Shown here one piece after another: positions 1 through 9,554 of a stretch of DNA of 64,000 nt. Origin of the DNA: Pelomonas saccharophila_A (lineage in GTDB: Bacteria; Pseudomonadota; Gammaproteobacteria; Burkholderiales; Burkholderiaceae_C); assembly GCF_031458095.1 (NCBI RefSeq), contig NZ_JAVDXU010000002.1:186001-250000 (forward strand), given 5' to 3'. Both the position numbers and the translations under genes were made by a program. Position 1 is the stretch's first letter. Each line of letters starts with the position of its first letter. The notes below the pieces were generated by a model that was not told the origin of the DNA, did no database searches, and saw only the letters and a list, made by a program, of their open reading frames with translations.

Positions 1-119
1 TGATGGCCCGCTGCGGCTGGCCGGCGGCCGAACTCAGCGCCGCCCTGCTCGAGCTGGAACTCGATGGCCAGATCGCCCGGCTGGCGGGCCAGCTTTTCCA
101 GCGCCGCCGACGGGGATAG
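1..119 (+). CDS. dprA: DprA C-terminal fragment (DNA processing protein A), partial at window edge
   Basis: The reading frame ending in TAG at 117-119 gives about 38 residues of the small C-terminal winged-helix-like domain of DprA/Smf (pattern GWPAAELSAALLELELDG followed by QIARLAG and a basic tail). DprA loads RecA on incoming single-stranded DNA during natural transformation. The catalytic Rossmann part lies outside the window. The next gene is smg, and dprA-smg adjacency is common in Burkholderiales, which supports a call made on little sequence. Confidence 0.75.
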   Translation, partial: MARCGWPAAELSAALLELELDGQIARLAGQLFQRRRRG

Positions 120-205
120 CAAGCTTAACCGCGGATATCAGAGCCCGAACCGAGGGGTTATTCGCGGCCGGGGGCGGCGGAACCCTGGGCTATCATCCCC
201 TCACG

Positions 206-658
206 ATGTTCGATGTCCTGGTTTATCTCTACGAGACCTACTGGCGCCCGGACGCCTGCCCCGACGCGGCGCAACTTGCGCGCAAGCTGACGGCGGTAGG
301 CTTCGAGAACGATGAGATCCAGGAGGCGCTGAACTGGCTCGAAGGCCTGGCCGCGGCTGGGGAGTCCTATCAGGGCGAGCAAAGTGAGCACGCGCTGCGC
401 GTCTACTCTGCCGCCGAGATCGAGCACCTGGGCGAGGCCTCCATAGGCTTCATCAGCTTCCTCGAGTCCGCCGGCGTGCTGCCCGGCCCGATGCGCGAGA
501 TGGTCATTGACCGCGCCATGGCGATTTCCGGCGCTCCCATGGACCTGGAAGACCTGAAGATCATCGTGCTGATGGTGTTCTGGAGCCTGGGCGAGGAGCC
601 CGATGCGCTGATCCTCGACGAACTCTTCGTCGCGCCGGAAGACCGGCTGATCCACTGA
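206..658 (+). CDS. smg: Smg family protein (DUF494)
   Basis: A protein of 150 residues starting MFDVLVYLYETYW, typical of the Smg/DUF494 family in sequence and length. It is acidic and helical with no signal peptide or membrane segment, so it is cytoplasmic. Function is not established; the family is usually found beside dprA and often topoisomerase genes. Here it follows dprA by 86 bases and is convergent with the DUF1631 gene, with a shared hairpin terminator between them. No strong ribosome binding site is visible before the ATG. Confidence 0.9.
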   Translation: MFDVLVYLYETYWRPDACPDAAQLARKLTAVGFENDEIQEALNWLEGLAAAGESYQGEQSEHALRVYSAAEIEHLGEASIGFISFLESAGVLPGPMREMVIDRAMAISGAPMDLEDLKIIVLMVFWSLGEEPDALILDELFVAPEDRLIH

Positions 659-679
659 TCACGCCAGCGGTTGAAACAA

Positions 680-702
680 AAACGGCGCCTTGGGCGCCGT
701 TT
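680..702. terminator. Bidirectional hairpin terminator between smg and the DUF1631 gene
   Basis: Perfect 10-bp stem AAACGGCGCC / GGCGCCGTTT with loop TTG. On the minus strand it is followed by a T-rich run (TTTTTGTTT), making a good intrinsic terminator for the DUF1631 gene. On the plus strand the T tract is only TTT, so it is weaker for smg. Confidence 0.8.
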
Positions 703-703
703 G

Positions 704-3160
704 TCACTTCAGCAGTTGACCTGGGTCTGCATCCAGCTTGGCCAGCGCCTTGCGCGTGGCCTGCACGGTGAGCGCCTCGTCCTGGGCCGGCAGCAAAAGC
801 CCGGCCTGCAGGAAGGCCGCCATGCGGTTCAGCGAGAACAGCACGCCACGACCCTTGGGCGTGACGAAGAGGGCCAGTTGCTTGCGCAGGCCGCGCCAGG
901 CGAGCTGCACCTGCTCGTTGCGGCCGCGGTAGTCCAGCATGAACCAGCCGCCCACCTGCAGCTCGCGGGCCCAGGCGACCATGGCCGGCGTCGGCGCCGA
1001 GCCACCCTCGGCGACGACTTCCATGCCCTCGGACTCGTGGCCGGAAAGGTCGCGCACCAGCATCTCGTCGACATGACTGTCGCCACCTTCGACGTCCTCG
1101 GGCAGCATGGCTTCCAGCGTCTCGAGCTGGTCCATCAGCTCGTCCAGGCGTTCGCGCGGGATGGCGGCCGTCTTGGCCGTGAAGGCCGCGGCCAGCGCGT
1201 TGTTCAGCGAGCGCACATGCTCGTCCTGCTTGTCGGTTGGCAGGCCGGCATGGCCCATGCCGTCGCGCAGGGTCTTGAGCAGGGGCGGCAGGCGGCGGAT
1301 GACCTCGGCGCGCTCCTCGCGCGAGGCCTTGGCGCTGGCGCTCCAGATCAGGTCGGCCGCGGCCCGCTTCATGACCTTGGTGACGTCGGACTGGGCGCCG
1401 GCGCGCACAGCCGTCACGGCCAGCACATCGGCCCAGACGTGGAAGAGGAAGTCACGCACGCCGTCCTGCACCGGCACCTCGGACAGCATCTTGCGCAGCT
1501 CGATGGTGTACTGGATGGCCAGGGTCTCGCGCTGCTCGACCTGCTGGGCCAGCGACACGCCGCGCTTGGAAGCCTGGTTCTCGTTCTCGAAATAGTGGTC
1601 GAGGAATTTCTCGAACTCGGTCAGTACGGTAGCGAAGACGCGCCGGCCGGTGTCCGGATAGGCCTCGACGACCTGCACGACGCGCTTGATCTCGCGCTCC
1701 AGCGCATCGTTGCTGGCGCGCTCGGAGCCCGGCCCGCTGACGTGGGCGGTGTTGAAGCCCATCACGCAGGCGCCCATGCGGTCGATGAGACGACGCGCGG
1801 GATGGTCGGCGGCGGCGAAGAAGTCGGGCTCGCTGACGGCCACGCGCAGCACCGGCATCTGCAGGCGGGCGAACCAGACCCGCACCGTGGCCGGGATGCG
1901 CTCCTCGGTCAGGATGCTCTGGAACATCATCGCCACGATCTCGATGGTCGCGCGTTCGGCCGGGTTGCTGGCGGCCTGCTTCAGGACCTGCTTGAAGGCC
2001 TGGTTGCGGGCGCCGATCTCCTCCAGGGCCCGCGGGGCGCTGGCCTGGCCGGCGACCCCGCCGGTGTCCGCGCCGGGGCGGCGCGCCAGGGATTCCTGGG
2101 CATGCTTGATGGCCCCCATCAGCCGCGGCGAGGCGGGTGCGACGGGTTGGGCATCGGCCAGCGACGGGCGCGACGAGGCAGCAGCCGGCGCCTCGGCGGC
2201 CGTCAGGCCGGCCCCGCCGGCCAGGCCGCCGGGACGGCTGGGGGTCGCATCGGCCAGGCTGGGCTTGCCGCCGCCGGGACGGGCCGGCACCTGGCTCTTG
2301 GTGACCGGGAAACCCGGCACATGGCGGGCCAGCACGCGCTGCAACTGGGCCATGACCTCATCGGCCTGGCTGCTGGCCTTGCTGCGCACCGTCGGCAGGG
2401 GCGTCGGGCCGGATGTCGGCCCCAGGCCCGGGCCGGGCGACACCGGCGCAGGCGGCGCCGCCGGCACGCCGGTGGCGGCGGCTGTCGCGGCTGCGGCGGC
2501 CTGGGCGGTGCGGCGGATGAAGGGCCGCAGGTCGACCTCGGGCAGCACCTTCTGGGCGATCAGCCAGCGGTTGGTCTCGTGATAGGCCTCGCTGATGAGC
2601 TGGGCGAATTCCTCGTGCAGCTCGTGGTGCAGCAACTGCCAGATGTTGGCATCCAGGCCGACCCGGCTCCAGGCGTCCAGCGCCACGCGGGCGACGACAT
2701 GAGCGCGCAGCAGGTCCATCGGCTCCAGGTCGTCATGGGCCTCCAGGGCCTGCATGCGGGTGCGCAGGTCGGTGAATTCCCAGGTCGCCCGGTCCATCAT
2801 GACCAGGGCCAGCCGCGAGCTGGTGATCTCGCGCTCGATGGTCGAGTCGTCGACCAGGCTCATCTTCAGCGACTGTGCCGGCACGGTGGCGTCGTGCTCG
2901 CGGGCGTTGTCGGAGACGCCGTGCACGGCCGCGTGGCGCAGGGCAGCGACGACGGCCATCTGCCAGTTCGGGCCCAGCTTCTGCCAGGCCTGCACCGCAT
3001 CCCGCCGGGCCATCGTGATGGCGTGGGGGGCGGCCTGCAGCAGCAGCTGGCTGGCGCCCTGGCCGACGGCCGCGACCAGCGGTGTCATGCCGCGCACCAG
3101 AGCTTCCAGATAGACGCGCCGTGCCTGGGTCGCCAGGGCCTGGTTACGAGCGGCGGTCAT
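704..3160 (-). CDS. DUF1631 domain-containing protein
   Basis: A large soluble protein of 818 residues, recognised as DUF1631, a family largely restricted to Beta- and Gammaproteobacteria. The N-terminal third is helical (MTAARNQALATQARRVYLEA...), the middle (about 230-380) is a low-complexity Pro/Ala/Ser linker, and the C-terminal half is helical again, ending in a segment rich in KLDADPGQLLK-like charge. No enzymatic motif, signal peptide or membrane helix is seen. Function is unknown; a c-di-GMP or PilZ-like role cannot be claimed from what is visible. It stands alone between convergent smg and upstream-codirectional secF. Confidence 0.85.
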   Translation of the reverse strand: MTAARNQALATQARRVYLEALVRGMTPLVAAVGQGASQLLLQAAPHAITMARRDAVQAWQKLGPNWQMAVVAALRHAAVHGVSDNAREHDATVPAQSLKMSLVDDSTIEREITSSRLALVMMDRATWEFTDLRTRMQALEAHDDLEPMDLLRAHVVARVALDAWSRVGLDANIWQLLHHELHEEFAQLISEAYHETNRWLIAQKVLPEVDLRPFIRRTAQAAAAATAAATGVPAAPPAPVSPGPGLGPTSGPTPLPTVRSKASSQADEVMAQLQRVLARHVPGFPVTKSQVPARPGGGKPSLADATPSRPGGLAGGAGLTAAEAPAAASSRPSLADAQPVAPASPRLMGAIKHAQESLARRPGADTGGVAGQASAPRALEEIGARNQAFKQVLKQAASNPAERATIEIVAMMFQSILTEERIPATVRVWFARLQMPVLRVAVSEPDFFAAADHPARRLIDRMGACVMGFNTAHVSGPGSERASNDALEREIKRVVQVVEAYPDTGRRVFATVLTEFEKFLDHYFENENQASKRGVSLAQQVEQRETLAIQYTIELRKMLSEVPVQDGVRDFLFHVWADVLAVTAVRAGAQSDVTKVMKRAAADLIWSASAKASREERAEVIRRLPPLLKTLRDGMGHAGLPTDKQDEHVRSLNNALAAAFTAKTAAIPRERLDELMDQLETLEAMLPEDVEGGDSHVDEMLVRDLSGHESEGMEVVAEGGSAPTPAMVAWARELQVGGWFMLDYRGRNEQVQLAWRGLRKQLALFVTPKGRGVLFSLNRMAAFLQAGLLLPAQDEALTVQATRKALAKLDADPGQLLK

Positions 3161-3205
3161 GGACGGGTGATGGCGGCGCGGCTGGAGTGAATGGTTGCGG
3201 TCACT

Positions 3206-4240
3206 CTACACGACGGCCCCGGAGTTCGGGTCGTTGGGGTCGTCACGATTCACGGCGGCCTTGACCAGGTCCTCCCGCTTGACGCCCAGCCACATCGCGA
3301 TGGCCGCGGCCACGAAGACCGAGGAATAGATGCCGAACAGGATGCCGATGGTCAGGGCGACGGCGAAGTAGTGCAGGGTCGGGCCGCCGAACAGCAGCAT
3401 GGACACCACCATCAGCTGGGTGCAGCCGTGGGTGATGATGGTGCGGCTCATCGTCGACGTGATGGCGTGGTCGATGACCTCGTGGGTGTTCATCTTGCGG
3501 AACTTGCGGAAGGCTTCCCGCACCCGGTCGAAGATGACCACCGACTCGTTGACCGAATAGCCCAGCACCGCCAGCACCGCCGCCAGCACCGCCAGCGAGA
3601 ACTCCCACTGGAAGAAGGCGAAGAAGCCCAGGATGATGACCACGTCGTGCAGGTTGGCGATGATGCCGGCCAGCGCGAACTTCCACTCGAAGCGGATGGC
3701 CAGGTAGATCATGATGCCGGCGACCGTGACGGCCAGGGCCTTGGCGGCGTCCTGGGCCAGCTCGGCGCCGACGGCCGGGCCGACGACTTCGGAGCGCGAC
3801 AGCTTGATGGGTTCGGCGCCGTCCGCCTTCTTGCAGATCTGCTTGCTGACCTGCTCGCCCTGGGCCGTCACTTCCTGGTGCTCGCTGACGGCGCCCGATT
3901 CGGCCACGCACAGCTCGCCGAAGACCTTGCCGACCACCTCGGTCTGCTTCTCGCCGGCACGCACCGGCAGGCGGATCATGACGTCGCGCGACGAGCCGAA
4001 GTTCTGCACCTGGACTTCGCCATAACCCATCTTCTCGATGGTGTGGCGGGTCTTCTCGATCTCGGCCGCCTGCGGATAGGCCACCTCGATGACGGTGCCA
4101 CCGGTGAACTCGATGGAGAAATGCAGGGGGCGCGTGATCAGGAAGAACACGGCGGCCGCGAAGGTGATGAAGGAGATGGCGTTGAAGATCAACGCATGCT
4201 TCATCAGCGGCAGGTCGCGCTTGATGCGAAAGAGTTCCAT
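3206..4240 (-). CDS. secF: Protein translocase subunit SecF
   Basis: A 344-residue RND-type membrane protein. The first membrane helix lies near residues 15-37, followed by the periplasmic domain starting HFSIEFTGGTVIEV, then five C-terminal helices. The conserved intramembrane motif VNESVVIFDRVRE carries the Asp and Arg needed for proton-driven pulling of proteins across the membrane with SecD. The gene follows secD by 12 bases and has GGAAG ahead of its ATG. A central insertion with Cys, Lys and Glu (about residues 100-145) is longer than in E. coli but usual in Burkholderiales. Confidence 0.97.
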   Translation of the reverse strand: MELFRIKRDLPLMKHALIFNAISFITFAAAVFFLITRPLHFSIEFTGGTVIEVAYPQAAEIEKTRHTIEKMGYGEVQVQNFGSSRDVMIRLPVRAGEKQTEVVGKVFGELCVAESGAVSEHQEVTAQGEQVSKQICKKADGAEPIKLSRSEVVGPAVGAELAQDAAKALAVTVAGIMIYLAIRFEWKFALAGIIANLHDVVIILGFFAFFQWEFSLAVLAAVLAVLGYSVNESVVIFDRVREAFRKFRKMNTHEVIDHAITSTMSRTIITHGCTQLMVVSMLLFGGPTLHYFAVALTIGILFGIYSSVFVAAAIAMWLGVKREDLVKAAVNRDDPNDPNSGAVV

Positions 4241-4252
4241 GTTCCAGCTTCC

Positions 4253-6136
4253 TCAGGCTTTCGCGGCGACGTCGGTGGCCTCGGGCTCAGGCTTCCAGAC
4301 CTGGCCGATGGACACGCTCTTGAGTTTCTTCTGGCGGCCGTACCAGAGGTTCACGAGGCCGCGCGAGAACACGACGGACGAGAACATCGAGGTCAGGATG
4401 CCCAGGCAGTGCACGACGGCGAAGCCCTTGATGGGACCGGAACCGAACACCAGCAGCGACACGCCGGCGATCAGCGTCGTCACGTTGGAGTCCAGGATGG
4501 TGGCCCAGGCGCGTTCATAGCCGAGGCGGATGGCCTGCTGCGGCGATTCGCCGCCGCGCAGTTCCTCGCGCACGCGCTCGTTGATCAGCACGTTGGAGTC
4601 GATGGCCATGCCCAGCACCAGGGCGATGGCGGCGATGCCCGGCAGGGACAGCGTGGCCTGCATCAGCGACAGCGCCGCGATCAGCAGCAGCAGGTTGAAG
4701 CCCAGGGCCAGCGACGAGAACACGCCGAACAGCAGGTAGTAGACGCACATGAAGGCGGCCACGGCGGCAAAGCCCCAGGTGACGCTGGCGATGCCCTTCT
4801 CGATGTTTTCCTTGCCCAGGCTCGGGCCGATGGTGCGCGACTCGATGATCTCCATCGGCGCGGCCAGCGAGCCGGCGCGCAGCAGCAGGGCCGTGTCGTT
4901 GGCGTCCTGCGTGGTCATGGCGCCCGAGATCTTGACGCGGCCGTTGGGGATCTCGCCGCGGATGACCGGTGCCGTCACGACCTCGCCCTTGCCCTTCTCG
5001 AACAGGATGATGGCCATGCGCTTGCCGACGTTCTCGCGCGTCAGGTCCTTGAAGATGCGGGCGCCCTTGGCGTCCAGCGTCAGGTCGACCGAGGGCTGGT
5101 GGTTTTCGTCGAAGCCGGTCTGGGCGTCGATGAGGGCATCGCCGGTCAGCACCACCTGGCGCTTGACGATGATGGGGCCGAAGCCGCGGTCGATGAAGCG
5201 CTCGGTGCCGAAGGGCACGGGGCCGTTGCCCTTCAGGGCCTCCAGCGCCTCGCTGCCGTCGTCCACCATGCGCAGCTCCAGCGTGGCGGTGCGGCCGATG
5301 ATGTCCTGGGCCTTGGCCGAGTCCTGCACGCCGGGCAGCTGCACGACGACACGGTCCACGCCCTGCTGCTGGATGACGGGCTCGGAGACGCCGAGCTCGT
5401 TGACGCGGTTGTGCAGCGTCGTGATGTTCTGCTTGACGGCCGCTTCCTGCACGGCGAGCTGGGCCTTGGGGTTGAGCGTGCCGCTCAGGCGCAGCTCGCT
5501 GCCTTCATCCAGCGGCGTCCAGATGACGTCGGGCAGCTGGTTCTTCAGCACGTCCGTCGCTGCCGTGCGCTGCTCGACGTCACGGAAGGCGATGTTGACG
5601 GTGTTGCCATCGCGGCTGATGCCGGCGTGGCGGATGTTCTTGTCGCGCAGCATGGTGCGCGCGTCGCCGGTCAGCGCCTCGGCCTTCTTGGTCAGGGCCG
5701 CCTTCATGTCGACCTGCATCAGGAAATGCACGCCGCCGCGCAGGTCCAGGCCCAGGTACATGGGATTGGCGTGCAGGCTCGACAGCCACTGGGGCGAACG
5801 CGACAGCAGGTTCAGCGCGACGATATAGCCGGGCTCGTTGGCGTCGGGGTTGAGCGCCTTGTTGATGGCGTCCTTGGCCTTGAGCTGGGTGTCGGTGTCA
5901 CCAAAGCGGGCCTTCACCGAGTTGCCGTCGAACTGAACGAAGTCAGCCTTGATGCCGGCCTGCTGCAGCACGGTCTCGACACGGCCGACCAGGGCGGTGT
6001 CCACCTTGATGGTGACCTTGCCACTGGACACCTGCACGGCAGGCGCGTCGGGGAACAGATTGGGCAGCGTGTAAAGCGTGCCGATCAGCAGCGCGACGAG
6101 CAGGATCGCGTACTTCCAGAGCGGATAGCGGTTCAT
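4253..6136 (-). CDS. secD: Protein translocase subunit SecD
   Basis: A 627-residue partner of SecF. Helix 1 is at residues 7-27, the large periplasmic P1 region with the GLDLRGGVHF motif follows (about 128-138), and the C-terminal five-helix bundle contains GMAIDSNVLINERVREE, whose Asp is part of the proton path. AAGGA lies 8 bases before the ATG. The order yajC-secD-secF is the standard operon; queA and tgt, which often precede yajC, are not here. Confidence 0.97.
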   Translation of the reverse strand: MNRYPLWKYAILLVALLIGTLYTLPNLFPDAPAVQVSSGKVTIKVDTALVGRVETVLQQAGIKADFVQFDGNSVKARFGDTDTQLKAKDAINKALNPDANEPGYIVALNLLSRSPQWLSSLHANPMYLGLDLRGGVHFLMQVDMKAALTKKAEALTGDARTMLRDKNIRHAGISRDGNTVNIAFRDVEQRTAATDVLKNQLPDVIWTPLDEGSELRLSGTLNPKAQLAVQEAAVKQNITTLHNRVNELGVSEPVIQQQGVDRVVVQLPGVQDSAKAQDIIGRTATLELRMVDDGSEALEALKGNGPVPFGTERFIDRGFGPIIVKRQVVLTGDALIDAQTGFDENHQPSVDLTLDAKGARIFKDLTRENVGKRMAIILFEKGKGEVVTAPVIRGEIPNGRVKISGAMTTQDANDTALLLRAGSLAAPMEIIESRTIGPSLGKENIEKGIASVTWGFAAVAAFMCVYYLLFGVFSSLALGFNLLLLIAALSLMQATLSLPGIAAIALVLGMAIDSNVLINERVREELRGGESPQQAIRLGYERAWATILDSNVTTLIAGVSLLVFGSGPIKGFAVVHCLGILTSMFSSVVFSRGLVNLWYGRQKKLKSVSIGQVWKPEPEATDVAAKA

Positions 6137-6217
6137 GGGGGACTTCCTTGTATGCGCCTGCGCGGCGTCATCAGCAGCGCCCGGACGGCGTGGCCCGGGA
6201 GATGGGCGCGTGCAGGA

Positions 6218-6541
6218 TTACTTCAAGCTGCCCTTAGGGAGAACCTGGGTGACGGCGCTGCGCTGGATCTGCAGTTCGACGCCGTTGGCGACTTCCAGGT
6301 GGATGAAGTTGTCGCCGAGCTTGCTGACCTTGCCGATGATGCCGCCGGCCGTGACGACCTCGTCACCCTTCTGCACCGCCTCGATCATGGCCTTGTGCTC
6401 CTTCTGGCGCTTCATCTGCGGGCGGATCATGACGAAATAGAGCACGACGAACATCAGCACCAGGGGCAGCATGCCGAGGAGGCCGGATTCGGGGCTGGCT
6501 GCGCCTTGGGCGGCCTGAGCGTAGGCGTTGGAGATGAACAC
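6218..6541 (-). CDS. yajC: Preprotein translocase subunit YajC
   Basis: A small membrane protein: N-terminal FISNAYAQA segment, one membrane helix (GMLPLVLMFVVLYFVMIRPQ) and a cytoplasmic domain with KGDEVVTAGGIIGKV. I chose the GTG at 6541 (107 residues) because AAGGA sits 6-8 bases upstream and because YajC proteins normally begin directly before FISNAYAQ. An upstream ATG at 6583 would add 14 residues not typical of the family. It accompanies SecDF. Confidence 0.93.
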   Translation of the reverse strand: MFISNAYAQAAQGAASPESGLLGMLPLVLMFVVLYFVMIRPQMKRQKEHKAMIEAVQKGDEVVTAGGIIGKVSKLGDNFIHLEVANGVELQIQRSAVTQVLPKGSLK

Positions 6542-6695
6542 GTTGAATTCCTTGGGGTGGGCGGCGCAAAAACCGCAGGGCAACCTTGAATTCTAGTGCG
6601 CTGGGCCGGCGGCCCTGCCGGCGGGGCGCCTGGGGTTACGCCGCCCCACCCGGCCCTGCTAACCTGCCGCGGCCCACCCAACCGGAGTTCCCGCC

Positions 6696-8468
6696 TTGCC
6701 GATCAGGACGCTGACCGACCGACTGAGCCTGCGCAGCCTGCTGACGCTGCCCTATGTCGTGCTGGTGCTGGCCCTGGTGCTGCTCGTGGGCGCCCTGTCC
6801 TGGCGCGCCGGGCGCGACACGGTGGACAACCTGTCCGGCCAGCTCCTCGTCGAGGCCGTGGGCCGCATCGCCGTGGCCCTGGAGCGCCATGTCGGAGGGG
6901 CCGACGCCGTGCTGGAAGCCGCCTTCCCCACCGGCCTGCCCGCCCCCGAGAACCTGCCCAAGGAGCTGGACACCTTGCGCAACCGCTTCTGGCTGGCCAC
7001 CTCGGTGCACCGCGATCCCAACAACTACGTCTACTACGGCGACCGCCACGGCCATTTCCTCGGCCTGTGGCGCTTCTCCGAGCTGGAGGCCGAGCTCAGG
7101 ACGCGCACCCAGGGCGAAGGGCCGCGCACCATCTACCGCTTGAGCGGCATCACCGGCGACCTGCGCTCGCCCGTCGTCGAGGACAAGGTCTTCGAGCCGC
7201 GCGAGCGGCCCTGGTACCAGGCCGCCCTCGCCAACCCGGCCTCCCTGAGCTGGACGCCGGTCTATATCGACTTCAAGACCCTGGACCTCGTCACGACCCG
7301 CACCAAGCGCGTCGGCAACGATGTCGGCGAGCCCGAGGGCGTGGCCGCGACCGACCTGCCGCTCAAGCAGGTCAATGCCCTGCTGCAGCGCGTGACGTTG
7401 ACGGAGAACGCCGTCGCCATGGTCGTGGAAGGCGACGGCCAGCTCGTCGGCGTGTCGCGCGGCGCGCACATGAAGACCGTGGCCGTCGGCCAGCACGAGC
7501 GCCTGAATGCCGCCCAGAGTTCCGACGCCCTGGTCGCGGCGGCCTTCGAGGCGGTGCGCCAGCGCACGGCGGCCGAGGCCGAAACCCTGGGCACCGCGGC
7601 GCGCACGGCCAGCTTCACCGATGCCGAGGGACGCGTCGTGCAGCTCGGCTATGCCCGCGTCGATCCCGCCCTGGGCCTGAACTGGCTCATCGTCGTCGCC
7701 GTGCCGCGCGCCGACTTCCTGGCCGGCGTGCAGCGCAACTTCGTGCAGGCCGCCGCGCTCGCTGGCCTGGGCGTCGTCATCGCCCTGGGGCTGGGCTGGG
7801 CGGTGCTGGGCATCGTCACCCGCGAGCTGCGCGAGCTGGCCGAGGCGGCCCGGCGCGTCGGCGACGGCGTGCTCGACGAGCCGCCCAAGGTGCACCGCAG
7901 TGACGAGCTCGGCGAACTCGCCCGCAGCTTCGCCGACATGCAAAGGCGTCTGCTGACCGACCAGCTGACCGGACTGTCCAACCGCGGCGCCATCCTGCGC
8001 CGCATCGAGGACCGCATCCTGCAGCAGCGCCGCCGTGGCGACCGCTGGCCCTTCGCCGTCATGTTCGTCGACCTGGCCCGCATCAAGGAGATCAACAAGC
8101 GCTTCGGCCACGGCGTCGGCGACGCGGTGCTGAAGGAGATCGGCCAGCGCCTGCGCGCCGGCGTGCGCATCGGCGACATCGTGTCCCGCTACGCCGGCGA
8201 CGAGTTCGTGCTGCTGCTGGACTCGGTCGAGAACCGGGCCGACGCCGAGGCCGCCCGCGACCACCTCGAGGCCAGCATGCGCGCGCCGCTGGAAAGCCTG
8301 GCCGGCATCGCCCCGGCCGACTTCCAGGTCGGCGCCAGCTTCGGCATCGCCCTCTACCCCGACGACGGCCAGGACACCGAGAGCCTGCTGCGCCATGCCG
8401 ACGCCGACATGTTCGCCCGCAAGCAGGCTCTGCCCCAGGACCCCGACAGGAATGCCTCAAGGTTTTGA
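6696..8468 (+). CDS. Membrane diguanylate cyclase with periplasmic Cache-type sensor, HAMP and GGDEF domain
   Basis: 590 residues: helix 1 at about 16-36, a large periplasmic sensor (about 40-345, dCache-like), helix 2 at about 350-372, HAMP (373-425) and a C-terminal GGDEF domain (430-585). The signature reads RYAGDEFVLLLDS, an AGDEF variant. The first metal-binding Asp (FVDLARIKEIN), the substrate Asn, GHGVGD and an inhibitory RxxD site (RIGD) are kept, so it probably makes c-di-GMP. The start is TTG, supported by GGAG 8 bases upstream. Its 3' end overlaps the next gene by 17 bases. Confidence 0.88.
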   Translation: MPIRTLTDRLSLRSLLTLPYVVLVLALVLLVGALSWRAGRDTVDNLSGQLLVEAVGRIAVALERHVGGADAVLEAAFPTGLPAPENLPKELDTLRNRFWLATSVHRDPNNYVYYGDRHGHFLGLWRFSELEAELRTRTQGEGPRTIYRLSGITGDLRSPVVEDKVFEPRERPWYQAALANPASLSWTPVYIDFKTLDLVTTRTKRVGNDVGEPEGVAATDLPLKQVNALLQRVTLTENAVAMVVEGDGQLVGVSRGAHMKTVAVGQHERLNAAQSSDALVAAAFEAVRQRTAAEAETLGTAARTASFTDAEGRVVQLGYARVDPALGLNWLIVVAVPRADFLAGVQRNFVQAAALAGLGVVIALGLGWAVLGIVTRELRELAEAARRVGDGVLDEPPKVHRSDELGELARSFADMQRRLLTDQLTGLSNRGAILRRIEDRILQQRRRGDRWPFAVMFVDLARIKEINKRFGHGVGDAVLKEIGQRLRAGVRIGDIVSRYAGDEFVLLLDSVENRADAEAARDHLEASMRAPLESLAGIAPADFQVGASFGIALYPDDGQDTESLLRHADADMFARKQALPQDPDRNASRF

Positions 8469-9543
8469 TCTCGCCGCCCTGCGCCGCCACGCCGTGGCGC
8501 GCAGCCTGTTCACCCCGACGACGCTGCTGAAGGCCGTCGAGAAGCTCGGCGGCTTCGTGCAGGCCGACCCGCTGCGGGCTCCCGCGCGCGCCCAGGACCT
8601 GACGCTGCGCCACCGCGTCAAGGGCTACCAGGCCGGCGACCTCGAGCGCCGCTACCCGCGCCTGCCGCTGCAGGAAGACTTCTTCATCAACTACGGCTTC
8701 GTCACGCCCGAGCTGCGCGCGCTGATGCACCCGCGCACGACGCGCCGCGTCTGGGACAAGCCGCGCTGGAAGCTGGCCAAGGCCGTGCTGGCCGAGGTCG
8801 AGCGCCTGGGCGAGGCCCACCCGGCCGACGTCGACGCGGCACTCAACCATGGGCCTGTGAAGAACTGGTTCGGCGGCAACAGCCGCCTGTCCACTGAGCT
8901 GCTGGACGGCCTGCACTACCGCGGCCATCTGGACGTCGTGCGGCGCGACAGTGGCACGCGCGTCTATGCCCTGGGCCCGCCATGGGAGCCCCATCCCGAC
9001 CCGCAGATCGCCATGGACGCCATGGCCGACGTGCTGGTGCAGAAGTACGCGCCGCTGCCGGCCGCCAGCCTGTCGCTGGTCATCCGCATGCTCTTCCATG
9101 GCGCCCACCAGTGGCGCGAACTGGCCCCGGCGACCATCGCCCGCGCCAAGGAGAGGCTGGCCCACGCCAGGGTCGACGGTGTCGACTGGTACTGGCCGGC
9201 CGACGAAGACCCGACGCGCGGCTGGCGCATCCCGTCACAGGTGCGCCTGCTGGCGCCCTTCGACCCGGTGGTGTGGGACCGGCGCCGCTTCGAGCTGCTG
9301 TGGGGCTGGGCCTATCGCTTCGAGGCCTACACGCCGGCGGCCAAGCGGGTGCGCGGCCACTATGCGCTGCCGCTGCTGTGGCGGGATCAGGTCATTGGCT
9401 GGGCCAACGCGGGCGTCAAGGACGGGCGGCTCAAGGTGGAGTGCGGCTATGTGACGGGCAAGGCGCCGCGGGATGCGGGGTACAAGGCGGCGCTGGACGA
9501 AGAAATCCAGCGCCTGAACATTTTCTTGGGACTCGACGACTGA
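8452..9543 (+). CDS. YcaQ-like DNA glycosylase (winged-helix, crosslink repair)
   Basis: A 363-residue protein of the HTH_42/YcaQ family, bacterial glycosylases that unhook interstrand crosslinks and remove bulky alkylated bases. It starts MPQGFDLAALRRHAVARS. The catalytic QxD motif is visible as GGFVQADPL, and the family core LRHRVKGYQAGDLERRYP and FDPVVWDRRRFELLWGWAYRFE are present. I chose the ATG at 8452, which has AGGA 11 bases upstream; a longer form from 8395 would have a non-family leader inside the cyclase gene. It overlaps the cyclase, suggesting co-transcription. Confidence 0.88.
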   Translation: MPQGFDLAALRRHAVARSLFTPTTLLKAVEKLGGFVQADPLRAPARAQDLTLRHRVKGYQAGDLERRYPRLPLQEDFFINYGFVTPELRALMHPRTTRRVWDKPRWKLAKAVLAEVERLGEAHPADVDAALNHGPVKNWFGGNSRLSTELLDGLHYRGHLDVVRRDSGTRVYALGPPWEPHPDPQIAMDAMADVLVQKYAPLPAASLSLVIRMLFHGAHQWRELAPATIARAKERLAHARVDGVDWYWPADEDPTRGWRIPSQVRLLAPFDPVVWDRRRFELLWGWAYRFEAYTPAAKRVRGHYALPLLWRDQVIGWANAGVKDGRLKVECGYVTGKAPRDAGYKAALDEEIQRLNIFLGLDD

Positions 9544-9554
9544 AAGGCTTTCTT

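Noticed and set aside
671..3190. 839-residue open frame on the plus strand
   Set aside because: Antisense to the DUF1631 gene; composition is the His/Gly/Leu/Arg-rich pattern of a G+C-rich shadow frame, with no family signal.
3175..3206. Hairpin GAGTGA/TCACTC after secF as a terminator
   Set aside because: Only 6 bp, 10-base loop and no T run; too weak to call.
3191..6589. 1132-residue open frame on the plus strand
   Set aside because: It lies opposite secF, secD and yajC and has shadow-frame composition.
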